Position numbers and translations under genes: made by a program. Shown here piece after piece: positions 25,901-35,202 of a stretch of DNA of 64,000 bases. The DNA lies in contig NZ_JAQZSG010000010.1 of the NCBI RefSeq assembly GCF_028745515.1, forward strand, positions 1 to 64,000, given 5' to 3'. Under the pieces are notes generated by a model. The model searched no databases. It saw only the letters and a list, made by a program, of their open reading frames with translations, and was not told where the DNA came from. This DNA comes from Paenibacillus thermotolerans (lineage in GTDB: Bacteria > Bacillota > Bacilli > Paenibacillales > YIM-B00363). The number at the start of each line of letters is the position of its first letter. Position 1 is the first letter of the stretch.

Positions 25901-26477
25901 GTCAGACGTGTATTACGGACTGTCTTTGCAGCTGCTTGCGTATTTGGATGCCGTCGCAACGCATTCGAAGGAGCTGCTGGGCTCGCCGGCGGCTCCCGCG
26001 GGGGCGCTCTATTTCCACGTTCATCGTCCCGTCCTAACGACGCTGAACGGCATGGAGCAGGCGCAGGCGGAGTTTGAGCAGTTCCGAAAGTTCAAGATGA
26101 AGGGGCTGCTGCTGGACGACCCGTCCGCCGTTCAAATGATGGATACGAAGCTGGATAAAGGCCATTCGCCCGTCGTGCCGCTGGAATTGAAAACGGACGG
26201 CAGCCTGGCCAAGCGTTCCTCCGCGGCGGATGCGCAGCATTGGCACATTCTTCGCAAATTCGTAAGAAACAAAATGACGGAGCTCGGCACGATGGTCAGC
26301 GAAGGCGTCGTGGAAGCTTCGCCGTACAAGCGCGGGACGGACACGGCTTGCGCATTCTGCAAGCTGAAGCCGGTTTGCGGCTTCGATCCGGAGCTGGAGG
26401 GCAACGATTACCGCAATCTTCAACCGCTATCGGAGGATGACGTTTGGGAGCGGATGGAAGGGGAGGTGGAGTCATGA
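22926..26477 (+). CDS. addB: ATP-dependent helicase/nuclease subunit AddB
   Basis: AddB is the second subunit of the AddAB (RexAB) helicase-nuclease that processes double-strand ends for RecA and senses Chi. About 1183 residues. Near the N-terminus is a Walker A motif GEAGTGKS (residues 8-15); the middle is an inactivated helicase-like region. The C-terminal RecB-type nuclease domain has ELSGRIDRID and IIDYKS; its iron-sulphur cysteines are in FAACPFSHF and in CAFCKLKPVCGF. GTG at 22926, six bases after AGAGGGG, is favoured over TTG at 22920. ATGA overlap with addA. Confidence 0.96.
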   Translation: MAIRWMIGEAGTGKSRRCFEEIGAELKASPDGPPLVLLVPEQMTQAADRMFASEVGGTVRAQSFSFRRLAFRVMQEVGGAARIHIDDTGKKMLLYKIARKRQGELRAFRRINGGQGWIDAAAEWFAECKRYRVDAKALAEMANGENGRISGMLKDKLSDLSLLFSDMETELAGKYIDSEDYLSLLAESIPHSAYIRGARIWVDGFHGFTPSELNVLRQLFRCAAGVTVTLCADRDFELPEQPDELHLFHPTATTLLQLKQLAEEEGVKKQETIVLSGESGMHRHAGNPSLLELTTAYVARQTGTKYVANESAMDPNRDASAVTICEAANPRAEAEAAAREMVRLAAEHGYRWREMAVFVRNWEGYADVLASVFDEYEIPYFLDQKRTVLHHPLTELVRSALEVVQSRWSYDAVFRCVKTDLLLPKGSFGTFEAARYAMDKLENYVLEYGIHGSRWADSSRWKVLHRVSLEDEEGELPEEEQDRLRLLAEEERIHRSRTLVAAPLKRLEERLSKAASVKDQAEALYLLLEETGAADKLQAWREEAERNGLPEQAREHDQIWDRLVDTLDQLVELVGDEPADLELFIGMIGAGLESIRMGLVPPALDGVLVGNVDRTRTFGVKRLFLLGVNDGVMPMRPKESSVVTEAERETLLDQGLRIAPDARRRLLDERFLFYCAIALPSDGLWASYSLSDPEGKSLLPSEYIKLLKKLSPYIAFRFAAGEPPSGLSDEEAALLLTGPRRAVSDLLPQLRRWRRGESISGVWWAVYNWLTEHRVWQERLRSLTPSLFYTNRGERLSEETARELYGATLRSSVSRLERFAACPFSHFATYGLRLKERRMYRLEAPDIGQLYHASLSLLAKKLQEEGMTWSDLSPEECIERAGAIVDALAPRLTGEILLSSNRHRYITGKLKSIVGKTAAALREQDRRSGFRQKASELSFGPDGAIPPIVFALPNGVTMELSGRIDRIDAAEGEQGLLVRIIDYKSRSLRLKLSDVYYGLSLQLLAYLDAVATHSKELLGSPAAPAGALYFHVHRPVLTTLNGMEQAQAEFEQFRKFKMKGLLLDDPSAVQMMDTKLDKGHSPVVPLELKTDGSLAKRSSAADAQHWHILRKFVRNKMTELGTMVSEGVVEASPYKRGTDTACAFCKLKPVCGFDPELEGNDYRNLQPLSEDDVWERMEGEVES

Positions 26478-29400
26478 CAAAATCGGTCAACACGCATGCG
26501 GCGATCCCGAAACCCGCGGAATCGACATGGACGGACGAGCAGTGGAGAGCGATTACGGAACGAGGAAGCCATCTGCTCGTCGCCGCGGCGGCCGGATCCG
26601 GGAAAACCGCCGTTCTGGTCGAACGGATTATCCGGACGGTGTCCGACGAGCAGAGCCCGACCGACATCGACCGGCTGCTCGTCGTTACGTTCACGAACGC
26701 AGCCGCGGCGGAGATGAGACATCGTTTGCGGGATGCGCTGGAGAAGGCGTTAGCGCAAAATCCGGCCTCCCGGCATATTCGAAAGCAGCTTGCGCTTGTC
26801 GGGCGGGCGTCGATTACGACGCTTCACTCGTTTTGTTTGGAGGTAGTTCGGCGCTACGCGCACTTGACGGAGCTTGATCCGTCCTTCCGCATCGCGAACG
26901 AGACGGAGGCCGCGCTGCTGCGCCAAGAGGCGCTTGAAGCGACATTCGAGGAGGCTTATGGCGAGAGCGAGCATAACGACGCCTTCCGGCAGCTGTCCGA
27001 ACGGTTCGGCGGCGAGCGGGGAGATGAGGCGTTATATCGGCTTACGGAGCGCCTTTTCGATTTTTCGCGAAGCCATCCGTTTCCCGAAGAGTGGCTGAAG
27101 CAATCCGCCGCGGCGTTTCGCGTCCCGGAAGGCTTGCCTTCTAAGCATCCGTGGCTGGCGAGCCTGGAGAAGGACGTGCGCCTAGAGCTGGAAGGCATCA
27201 TCGCGACATTGCGCAGAGCGCGGGAGCTTTCTCTTCGTCCCGGCGGCCCGGAGGCGTATGCGGATAATCTTGCGCAGGATGCCGACGGAGTGGAGAAGCT
27301 GCTTTTCGCGCTGTCGTCCGGAGGCTGGAACGCGCTGCAGCAAGCTTCTCATAACGGCGCGGATGCGGCGGCCTTCGGCCGGCTGAAGCCGCAGAAGGGC
27401 GATGTGGACGCCGTGCTGCTGGAGCGGGTGAAGGCGCTTCGGCAGGACGCCAAGAAGCGGCTTTCGGCCGTAAAAGACCAGCTGCTGGCCAGATCGGTAG
27501 AGGATTATGCGGCGGAGCTGAACGAGCTCGCGCCTTTGATGGAGGAGCTCGTGCGGCTGACGCTGCGCTTCGGCGACGCATACCGGGAGCGCAAGGCGGC
27601 CAAAGGTCTCGTCGATTTCACCGATCTCGAGCACGCATGCCTGCAAATCGTCCGGGACGCTGCTTCAACACCCGAGCGGCTGGTTCCGACGGCGGCGGCG
27701 CTGGCGTACCGCGAGCAGTTCGATGAAGTGTACGTCGACGAGTATCAAGACACGAACGCGGTGCAGGAGACGATTCTCCGCCTCGTGTCGCGCGGCGATA
27801 CACCGGAGGACGAGAGATCGGGCAACCGGTTCATGGTCGGGGACGTAAAGCAGAGCATATATCGGTTTCGACTTGCGGAACCGGGCTTGTTCTTACATAA
27901 GTACAAGACGTACGGCAGCGAATTGTCGGACGCGGAAGCGGCGGCACAAGGCGTTAGGATCGATTTGGCGCGCAATTTCCGCAGCCGCTTGGAAGTGGTG
28001 GATGCGGTGAACTTTTTGTTCCGCCAAACGATGCACGAAGCGGCCGCGGAGCTTGACTACGACGAGCGGGCGGAGCTGATTTGCGGCGCGGTTTACCCTG
28101 AAGGGGACGGCATTCACGATTTGTCCGCCGATCTCGTGCTGCTCGACCGTAATCCGCGGACGGGAGAAGCGGACGATGCGCCGGTCGAGGCTTCTTCGTC
28201 CGATGATGATGAGCTTGACGCTGAGGACGACGGAGGCGATTGGAGTACGGCGGAGGCCGAGGCGCGGGCGATCGGGCAGATGATTACCCGTCTGACGGGC
28301 GGGACGGGAATGCCTGCGATGAAGGTATACGACAAGGCGGCAGGCGGCATGCGGGACGTTACGTACCGCGATATGGTCATTTTGCTGAGGGCGGATAAAG
28401 CTTGGTCGCCGTCGATCATCGAAGGCCTGCGCGGCTACGGCATCCCCGCCTACGCGGAGCTGGGCGGCGGATATTTCGAGGCGCCTGAGGTCGAAACGGT
28501 CGTTTCCGTTCTCCAAACGATCGACAATCCGCTGCAGGACATTCCGCTCGCCGCGGCGCTGCGTTCGCCGATGTTCGGTTTTACCGCGGAGGAGCTGGGG
28601 CGGCTGCGGGTGCTCGGCGGCAGGGGCGGCGCTTTATATGATGCCGTAGGCGCCGTTGCGACGCTGGATCATCCGCCGGATGAAGCAGCGAAGGTGCTGA
28701 AGGACAAAGCGTCCCAATTTTTGACCGTGCTGGAGCCGTGGAGAACGGCGGCGCGTCAAGGCACGCTGGCGGACCTCATTTTGCGCATTTACCGGGAAAC
28801 CGGCTACTCCGACTTTGTCGGAGGACTGCCCGGCGGCGCGCAGCGGCAGGCAAACCTGCGGGCGCTGTATGATCGGGCGCGGCAATACGAAGCCACCAGC
28901 TTCCGCGGCTTGTTCCGGTTTTTGCGGTTTATCGAGCGGCTTCGCGATTCGGGCGCCGATTTGGGAGCCGCCCGCGCGCTGAGCGAGACGGAGAACGTCG
29001 TTCGCATCATGTCGATTCACAAGAGCAAAGGCTTGGAATTTCCCGTCGTATTCGTGGCGGGACTCGGCAAGCAGTTTAACCGCGGGGATGAACGGGAGCC
29101 GTTCCTGATTCATAAAGAGCTCGGCTTCGGGCCGAGATTCGTCGATCCGGAGCTTTCCGTCGCCTATCCGACGCTGCCGCAGCTGGCGATTCGACGGCGG
29201 CTGAGAGCGGAGGCGCTGGCGGAAGAGATGCGGGTGCTGTACGTTGCGCTGACCCGCGCCAAAGAAAAGCTGATTTTGGTCGGGTCCGCCAAAGGACTCG
29301 GCCGTCAGATGGAAGGATGGGGAGCGGCGGCAGCCGAGGAAGGGCGTCTTCTTCCCGCCTATGCCGTCGCCAGAGCGTCATGCTATCTCGATTGGATTAT

Positions 29401-30355
29401 GCCCGCGCTGCTGCGCCACCCCGCATCCGAGGAGCTCAGGGATGCGTACGGCATTTCGGTGGAAGGCTCGCTCATCAGGGACGGGTCGAAATTTCGTCTG
29501 GCCGCACTTACGACCGATTCGCTCGCCGAAGCGGCGGCAACCCGCGAAGCGGCGGCGCCGTGGATCGACGAAGCGATCCGCCAAGGCAAATCGGTGCCCG
29601 AGGAATGGACGGCGCTGGATACTTTGGTTGCGAGAAAGCTCGGCTGGCGTTACGAATTTCCGGCGGCTTCGGCTCTGTACGCCAAAACGTCCGTCACGGA
29701 GTGGAAGCGCAGGCTGCAGGAGGAAGACGACGCATTTGAATTCGGAGGAGAGAAGCCGAAGAAAGGGTTTGCCGAGCCGATGAAGCGCCCCCGGTTCCTG
29801 GAGAGCAAGGGACTTACGCCGGTGGAGCGCGGGGTCGCCTACCACGCCGTAATGCAGCATTTGCCGCTTCGGGAAGGGCTGACGGCGGCTGAGATCGAGG
29901 AGTATACGGCGGGCTTGGTGCTGCGTGAGCTGCTGACCGAGGAGCAGAGAGCTGCGGTCGATTCGGAAGCGGTATACCGGTTTATGCAGACCGAGCCGGG
30001 CATGCGGCTGCTTCGCTCGAAGCGGGTGCTGCGCGAGCTTCCGTTCAGCGTAGGCTTGCCCGCATCTGCCGTGTACGGGCGAGAAGCCGGCGGCGCGGCG
30101 CTTGACTCCGCAACCGCTTCGGAGCTCGTGCTGGTGCAAGGCGTGATCGACTGCTTGTTTGAAGAGGAAGACGGCGGCTTCGTGCTCATCGATTATAAAA
30201 CCGACCGCGTGCGCGGCGAGCGGACGGACGAGCTGGAAAGCCGTTACCGTCTGCAGCTGCAGGTGTACTCGGAAGCGGTTCGAATTGCGCTCGGCAAGAC
30301 GGTCACCGCCAAATATTTATATTTCTTCGACGGCAGCACCGTGTTGAAGCTGTAA
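26474..30355 (+). CDS. addA: ATP-dependent helicase/nuclease subunit AddA
   Basis: AddA is the UvrD-like SF1A helicase and second nuclease of AddAB. 1293 residues. Walker A is VAAAAGSGKTAVLVERI (about 36-52); other helicase motifs include VVTFTNAAAAEM, ITTLHSFC, VDEYQDTN, GDVKQSIYRFR, MSIHKSKGLEFPVVFV and VALTRAKEKL. The C-terminal nuclease domain has ERGVAYHAVMQH, QGVIDCLFEE and LIDYKTDR. ATG at 26474 overlaps the addB stop by four bases, with GGGGAGGTGGAG upstream; the frame opening at 26444 is internal to addB. An acidic insertion (SSDDDELDAEDDGGD) lies near residue 575. Confidence 0.97.
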   Translation: MTKSVNTHAAIPKPAESTWTDEQWRAITERGSHLLVAAAAGSGKTAVLVERIIRTVSDEQSPTDIDRLLVVTFTNAAAAEMRHRLRDALEKALAQNPASRHIRKQLALVGRASITTLHSFCLEVVRRYAHLTELDPSFRIANETEAALLRQEALEATFEEAYGESEHNDAFRQLSERFGGERGDEALYRLTERLFDFSRSHPFPEEWLKQSAAAFRVPEGLPSKHPWLASLEKDVRLELEGIIATLRRARELSLRPGGPEAYADNLAQDADGVEKLLFALSSGGWNALQQASHNGADAAAFGRLKPQKGDVDAVLLERVKALRQDAKKRLSAVKDQLLARSVEDYAAELNELAPLMEELVRLTLRFGDAYRERKAAKGLVDFTDLEHACLQIVRDAASTPERLVPTAAALAYREQFDEVYVDEYQDTNAVQETILRLVSRGDTPEDERSGNRFMVGDVKQSIYRFRLAEPGLFLHKYKTYGSELSDAEAAAQGVRIDLARNFRSRLEVVDAVNFLFRQTMHEAAAELDYDERAELICGAVYPEGDGIHDLSADLVLLDRNPRTGEADDAPVEASSSDDDELDAEDDGGDWSTAEAEARAIGQMITRLTGGTGMPAMKVYDKAAGGMRDVTYRDMVILLRADKAWSPSIIEGLRGYGIPAYAELGGGYFEAPEVETVVSVLQTIDNPLQDIPLAAALRSPMFGFTAEELGRLRVLGGRGGALYDAVGAVATLDHPPDEAAKVLKDKASQFLTVLEPWRTAARQGTLADLILRIYRETGYSDFVGGLPGGAQRQANLRALYDRARQYEATSFRGLFRFLRFIERLRDSGADLGAARALSETENVVRIMSIHKSKGLEFPVVFVAGLGKQFNRGDEREPFLIHKELGFGPRFVDPELSVAYPTLPQLAIRRRLRAEALAEEMRVLYVALTRAKEKLILVGSAKGLGRQMEGWGAAAAEEGRLLPAYAVARASCYLDWIMPALLRHPASEELRDAYGISVEGSLIRDGSKFRLAALTTDSLAEAAATREAAAPWIDEAIRQGKSVPEEWTALDTLVARKLGWRYEFPAASALYAKTSVTEWKRRLQEEDDAFEFGGEKPKKGFAEPMKRPRFLESKGLTPVERGVAYHAVMQHLPLREGLTAAEIEEYTAGLVLRELLTEEQRAAVDSEAVYRFMQTEPGMRLLRSKRVLRELPFSVGLPASAVYGREAGGAALDSATASELVLVQGVIDCLFEEEDGGFVLIDYKTDRVRGERTDELESRYRLQLQVYSEAVRIALGKTVTAKYLYFFDGSTVLKL

Positions 30356-30480
30356 CGGAAGTGTTGTTAAGAAAATATTGAGACAGGAAGTTAGGCAGCG
30401 GGTCATTTTGGAACGGGAAGTTTTATTTCGGAAAGATGTTGGAGTTTGTAACGGGATTAGGGAAGGCAGGGGAAAACGTT

Positions 30481-31662
30481 TTGCGAATACTGCATACTGC
30501 GGATTGGCATTTCGGGCGGCAGCTGGAAGGCAGAAGCCGATGGGACGAACATGAGGCGTTCGTGGAGGAATTGGTGCGCATGGCGGACGAAACCGCCGTC
30601 GACGCTGTGCTTATTGCGGGCGACGTCTATGATTCGGTGAATCCGCCCGCCGACGCGGAGACGCTGTTTTACGAGGCGCTGACAAGGCTGTCGAACGGCG
30701 GTTCGCGGCCGGTGCTGGCGATCGCGGGCAACCACGATCATCCCGACCGGCTGTCCGCCTCGGGACCCCTTGCTCGGCGGCACGGCATCACGCTGACCGG
30801 CTTGCCGACGACGGCGGCAATCGAGTTTGGCGTGAGCCGGACCGGAGAGAAGGCGGTCGTGTATGCGCTGCCGTATCCGTCGGAGTCGCGGCTGAAGGAG
30901 CTGCTGTCCGCCGAAACGGACGAGGAAACGCTGCAGCGGGCGTACTCGGATCGGATCGGCGAGCTGGTGGCGGCGGCGACGGCGGACAAATTTACGAGCG
31001 GTACGGTCAATTTGATCATGAGCCATCTGTACGCGCTGGGCGGTGCCGAATCGGAGTCGGAGCGGCCGATTCAAGTCGGTGGCGCCTACACGGTCCATCC
31101 GTCGGCTTTTGGGGCCGCTGCGCAATATGTGGCGCTCGGTCATCTTCACCGGCCGCAGTTTGTCGGCAGCGGAAACGGGCCGATGATCCGGTACTCGGGA
31201 TCCCCGCTCGCCTTCTCATTCTCGGAAGCAGGCCAAGCGAAATCGGTGTCGATCGTCGACCTGTCACCGGGGGAGGGCGCGAAGCTTGAGGAGATTCCGC
31301 TCTCTTCCGGGAAGCCGCTCGTGAGATGGAAGGCGACGGAGGGCATCGCCCAAGTTCACCGCTGGCTGGAGGAAGGGAAGGACGCGCGCGCTTGGATCGA
31401 TTTGGAGCTGCATTTGACGGAGGCGCTGACGATGGATGAAATTCAGTCGTTGCGCCGGTCCCGCGAAGGACTTGTGCTCATTCGCCCCGTATTTGCGCTG
31501 CAGCAGGAGGCGGCCGCGCTCCGGACGGAGGCGGGCTTGCCGATCGACGAGCTGTTCCGGCGGTTTTACGCGAGGCAGACGGGCGGCGCCGAGCCGGGGG
31601 ACGAGCTGGTTAAGCTGTTTCTGGAGCTGGTCCGCGAGGAAGAGGAGGCGGAGAGCGTATGA
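30481..31662 (+). CDS. sbcD: Nuclease SbcCD subunit D
   Basis: SbcD (Mre11 family) is the Mn-dependent 3'-5' exonuclease and endonuclease subunit of SbcCD, which opens hairpins and protein-blocked ends. About 393 residues. Phosphoesterase motifs: HTADWHFG at the N-terminus, IAGDVYD, IAGNHDHPDR, SHLYALGG and VALGHLHRPQ. I place the start at TTG 30481, since it gives MRILHTADWHFG as in the family and has GGCAGGGG upstream; an in-frame ATG at 30436 would add 15 residues and cannot be excluded. The stop overlaps the ATG of sbcC (ATGA). The gene is about 125 bases after addA. Confidence 0.94.
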   Translation: MRILHTADWHFGRQLEGRSRWDEHEAFVEELVRMADETAVDAVLIAGDVYDSVNPPADAETLFYEALTRLSNGGSRPVLAIAGNHDHPDRLSASGPLARRHGITLTGLPTTAAIEFGVSRTGEKAVVYALPYPSESRLKELLSAETDEETLQRAYSDRIGELVAAATADKFTSGTVNLIMSHLYALGGAESESERPIQVGGAYTVHPSAFGAAAQYVALGHLHRPQFVGSGNGPMIRYSGSPLAFSFSEAGQAKSVSIVDLSPGEGAKLEEIPLSSGKPLVRWKATEGIAQVHRWLEEGKDARAWIDLELHLTEALTMDEIQSLRRSREGLVLIRPVFALQQEAAALRTEAGLPIDELFRRFYARQTGGAEPGDELVKLFLELVREEEEAESV

Positions 31663-34600
31663 AACCGGTAAGCTTATCGATTTCGGGGTTGCAAAGCTAC
31701 CGCGAGGAGCAGCGCATCGATTTCGCGGCCTTATGCGAAGCCGGGGTATTCGGAATATTCGGGCCGACCGGTAGCGGGAAGTCGACGATTCTCGACGCGA
31801 TCACGCTGGCGATGTACGGAACGGTGGAGCGCGCGGGCAACAGCATTCAAGGGATTATGAACGCGCTGGAGGATACGCTGGCCGTCGCCTTTGAATTTGA
31901 GCTTGCGGAAGGCTCGGACCGAAAGCGGTACAAGGTCGAGCGTACATACCGAAGAAAGCCGGACGGAAACGTGGAGCAGCGGCTTAGCCGCCTGTCGACG
32001 CAGGAAAACGGGGAACCTGTCGTACTGGCGGACAAGTCGGGGGACGTCACCTCGCAGGTGGAGCGGCTGATCGGCTTGTCGATGACGGACTTTACCCGGG
32101 CGGTCGTGCTGCCGCAGGGGAAATTTTCCGAGTTTTTAGGCCTGAAGGGACGAGAACGAAGAGAGATGCTGCAGCGGTTGTTTCGGCTCGAGCGGTACGG
32201 TGACGAGCTGGCTGCGCGTCTTGCGGGCAGACGCAACCGCGCCGATACGCGGATGCGGGAAGTCGCCGCCGAGCTTCAAGGCATCGGTGACGCGTCGCCG
32301 GAGCAGGTCGAGGCGGCTGAGCGCGAGCTGTCGGCTGCCGTCAAGGCGGAGGCGGTCTGCTTGGAGCGTCTGAGCGCCGCGGAGACGAAGCATACGGAGC
32401 TGGCGCGGCTTTGGGAGTGGCAGCAGGAAGCGCGGATGTTGGAGAGCGATCGCGCGGCTTTGGAGGCCCGCGGGAATGAGATCGCGGGCATGGAGGCGGC
32501 TTTGGCCGCCGCCGCAGCCGCGGAACGGCTGCATCCGCTATGGTCGGAGCTCCGGGAGTCGGCGGAGCGGACGGAGCGCTTGGCGGCGGAGCTTCGCCGC
32601 ATCGAGGCGCAGCGCACGGAAGCGGAGCGGAAGGAAGCCGAAGCGCGGGAGGCGCATCGGACGGCGGAGCGCGCGTTGTCCGAGGGCGAAGCGCCGGCGC
32701 TGGTGCGGCTCGAGCAGCTGCGGCAGGCGATGGAGCTTTCCGCGCAGGCGAAAGCCGGCGAGCAATCCGCCGCAGTGTGGTCGGCGACGAAGGAACGTGC
32801 GCTTGCCGAGCGGCAAGCTTGCGCGGATGCGCTGGCGAAGAAGACGGCTTTGCGTGCGAAAGGGGCCGACAAGCAAGCGGAGCTCAAGAAGGAGCTTGCA
32901 GCGGGCGATGTGTCGGCAGAGGAGCGCAAGCTGCTGTCCGCCGCCCAATCGGCGCGGACCGTATGGCTTGCGGCCGTCAAAGCGGAGAATGCCGCGAAGG
33001 CGGAAGCGGACAAGTATGGCCGTACCTTCGCGGAGCGCGAAACGGCGGTTCGCGCGCTTGAAGGCGAGGCGGCCGGGGCTGCCGCCCGAATGAAGCCATT
33101 GCATGGGACGTTATGCGCACTTTCCGGAGGACTGGACGAAGCGCTGCGTCTTCTTACATCTTGGGAAGCGCAGCTGCCGGACTACATTGCGGCAGCAAGC
33201 GCGGCGCTTGCAGGCGACGAGCGCCGCCGGTGGGCGCAGACGCTGGCGGCGGAGCTGCAGCCGGGAGACCGCTGTCCGGTTTGCGGCTCCGAGCATCGCT
33301 CCGGGGCGGTCGATTTTACAGCCGAAGAAGGCGACGCGGCGGAAGACGGGCGGCATGCACATCAGTCGGAGCTGCAATCGCTGGAGAAGCTGCTTGCCGA
33401 AGTGCGGCAGCTATCGCACCGCATTCGCCGGGAGTCCGTTTCCGCGGAATCCGCGCTTGAGCGGCTGTCGGCGGCGCTGGCTGAGGCACGGGGCGACTCG
33501 GGCGGCGAAGAGCTGCGCGCGATCGGGAATGAAGCTGCCGCAGCACGATCCGCAGCCGATGCACCTAGCGGTTCGGGAGCGGCTGCGCTTTGGGAGCGCT
33601 ACGAGGCGCTTCGTCGCGGCGTAGAACAGGCGGCGGCGCAGCTTCCGACGCTCGCGAGAGATAGCGCTGCGGCGCTGCAGGCATGGGAAGGCTGCAAAGG
33701 CCGCCTTCGCGACGCTGCCGCGGCGCTTGCCGCCGAGCGCGGCGTGCTTGCTTCGGCTGCCGCGAAGGCGGAAGCGGCCGCTTCGGAAGCGGCGGAAGCG
33801 CAAGCCGCGTGGGAACGCGATTTTCCGGGGCTGACGCCGGAAACGCTGGAGGAGCGCGTTCGAGAGCTTGAACGGCGGGATGAGGCCGCAGGCGAGCTGC
33901 GCGAGCGGATTGCCAAGAGCGAAGAGTTTTTGGCGACGATTGCGCTGGAGCTTGAAGCGCTGCAGCTCGAGCTCGCCGAGAAGGAGAAGGCGCTGGCTCA
34001 CGCCGAAGCGCAAGAAGCGGCCGAGCGCAAGACGCTCTCGCAGGTTAAGGAAGCGCTGAAGCGCTTGCTCGACGGCGGCGGAGACGCCGCCGCTCAAGCT
34101 CAGGCGCTGCAAGGCAAGCTCGACGGCTGGAGGAGCGCCGAACGGGCCGCGAGAGCCGCCGCAGAAGAGGCCCGCCTCGCGCTGGAGGAGGCGAGCCGTG
34201 CGCTGGCGGCTGCCACGGAAGCGCTGAAAGGCGCGCAGGAGCGGCTCCAATCGGCCCAAAGCCGCTGGGAGGAGGCGCTTCGGGAAAGCCCGTTCGCTAC
34301 GGACGAGGAAATGCTATCGCAAAGATTGTCCCCCGATCGGCGAAGCGCGATGGAGGAGGAGACGTCGCGGTACAGGGAAACGGCAACGAGAATCTCCGCC
34401 CGGCTTGAGGCCGTGCTGGCCCGCTTGGGAGGCAAAGCGATCAGCGAGGAAGAATGGCGGGTAAGCGCGGAGGCGCTGCAGGCCGTTAAGGTTGAACGGG
34501 AAGCGGCGCTGGCGCTGAGAGCGAAGGCGGAGCGGCGGGCCGAACAGCTCAGAGAAAAGCACGAGCAATGGATGAAGCTGACGAAGGAGCACGAACGGCT

Positions 34601-35120
34601 TGCGACGGTGATGGGGCAGCTGACGAAGCTCCAAACGGTGTTCCGCGGCAACGCGTTCGTCGAGTTTCTTGCGGAGGAGCAGCTTTACGGCGTAACCCGC
34701 GCCGCTTCCGAGCGGCTCGGTCAGCTGACGAGGGGGCGCTATGCCATCGAAGTGGATTCCGGCGGCGGATTCGTCATCCGGGACGATGCGAACGGCGGGA
34801 CCAAGCGGCCCGTCTCAACGCTATCCGGCGGCGAGACGTTCCTTACGTCCCTTAGCTTGGCGCTGGCGCTTTCCGCGCAAATTCAGCTCGGCGGCAAGTA
34901 TCCGCTTGAGTTTTTCTTCCTCGACGAAGGCTTCGGAACGCTGGATCAGGAGCTGCTTGACAATGTCGTGTCGGCGCTGGAGCGGCTTCACGTCGAGCGT
35001 TTGGCGGTCGGGGTCATTTCGCACGTTCCCGAGCTGCAGGCGCGCTTGCCGCGAAAGCTGCTCGTTACACCGGCACAGCCGTTCGGGTCCGGTTCCCGCG
35101 TCCGAATGGAGTCGCTGTAG
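31659..35120 (+). CDS. sbcC: Nuclease SbcCD subunit C
   Basis: SbcC is the Rad50-like SMC ATPase of SbcCD. 1153 residues. The N-terminal lobe has Walker A GPTGSGKS (35-42). Two long coiled coils, extremely rich in Ala/Glu/Arg, flank the zinc hook CPVC (Cys539, Cys542) followed by GSEHRS. The C-terminal lobe has the ABC signature LSGGE (about 1055) and Walker B FFFLDEGFGTLD (about 1089). ATG overlaps the sbcD stop. The coiled-coil region generates many long open frames in other phases because of its GC-rich codons; they are not genes. Last gene of the addBA-sbcDC run. Confidence 0.97.
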   Translation: MKPVSLSISGLQSYREEQRIDFAALCEAGVFGIFGPTGSGKSTILDAITLAMYGTVERAGNSIQGIMNALEDTLAVAFEFELAEGSDRKRYKVERTYRRKPDGNVEQRLSRLSTQENGEPVVLADKSGDVTSQVERLIGLSMTDFTRAVVLPQGKFSEFLGLKGRERREMLQRLFRLERYGDELAARLAGRRNRADTRMREVAAELQGIGDASPEQVEAAERELSAAVKAEAVCLERLSAAETKHTELARLWEWQQEARMLESDRAALEARGNEIAGMEAALAAAAAAERLHPLWSELRESAERTERLAAELRRIEAQRTEAERKEAEAREAHRTAERALSEGEAPALVRLEQLRQAMELSAQAKAGEQSAAVWSATKERALAERQACADALAKKTALRAKGADKQAELKKELAAGDVSAEERKLLSAAQSARTVWLAAVKAENAAKAEADKYGRTFAERETAVRALEGEAAGAAARMKPLHGTLCALSGGLDEALRLLTSWEAQLPDYIAAASAALAGDERRRWAQTLAAELQPGDRCPVCGSEHRSGAVDFTAEEGDAAEDGRHAHQSELQSLEKLLAEVRQLSHRIRRESVSAESALERLSAALAEARGDSGGEELRAIGNEAAAARSAADAPSGSGAAALWERYEALRRGVEQAAAQLPTLARDSAAALQAWEGCKGRLRDAAAALAAERGVLASAAAKAEAAASEAAEAQAAWERDFPGLTPETLEERVRELERRDEAAGELRERIAKSEEFLATIALELEALQLELAEKEKALAHAEAQEAAERKTLSQVKEALKRLLDGGGDAAAQAQALQGKLDGWRSAERAARAAAEEARLALEEASRALAAATEALKGAQERLQSAQSRWEEALRESPFATDEEMLSQRLSPDRRSAMEEETSRYRETATRISARLEAVLARLGGKAISEEEWRVSAEALQAVKVEREAALALRAKAERRAEQLREKHEQWMKLTKEHERLATVMGQLTKLQTVFRGNAFVEFLAEEQLYGVTRAASERLGQLTRGRYAIEVDSGGGFVIRDDANGGTKRPVSTLSGGETFLTSLSLALALSAQIQLGGKYPLEFFFLDEGFGTLDQELLDNVVSALERLHVERLAVGVISHVPELQARLPRKLLVTPAQPFGSGSRVRMESL

Positions 35121-35202
35121 CATTTGTGAACTTGACCTCCACGATTTTTTGTAGCCGATTGCCCATAGGTGAATATCATGTCACCATGGGAGGTGTTCGA
35201 TT

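Noticed and set aside
35160-35195. Sigma-K-like boxes before the GYP-rich gene (CATAGGTGA)
   Set aside because: The -10 box departs from CATANNNTA and no convincing -35 element is at the right distance.
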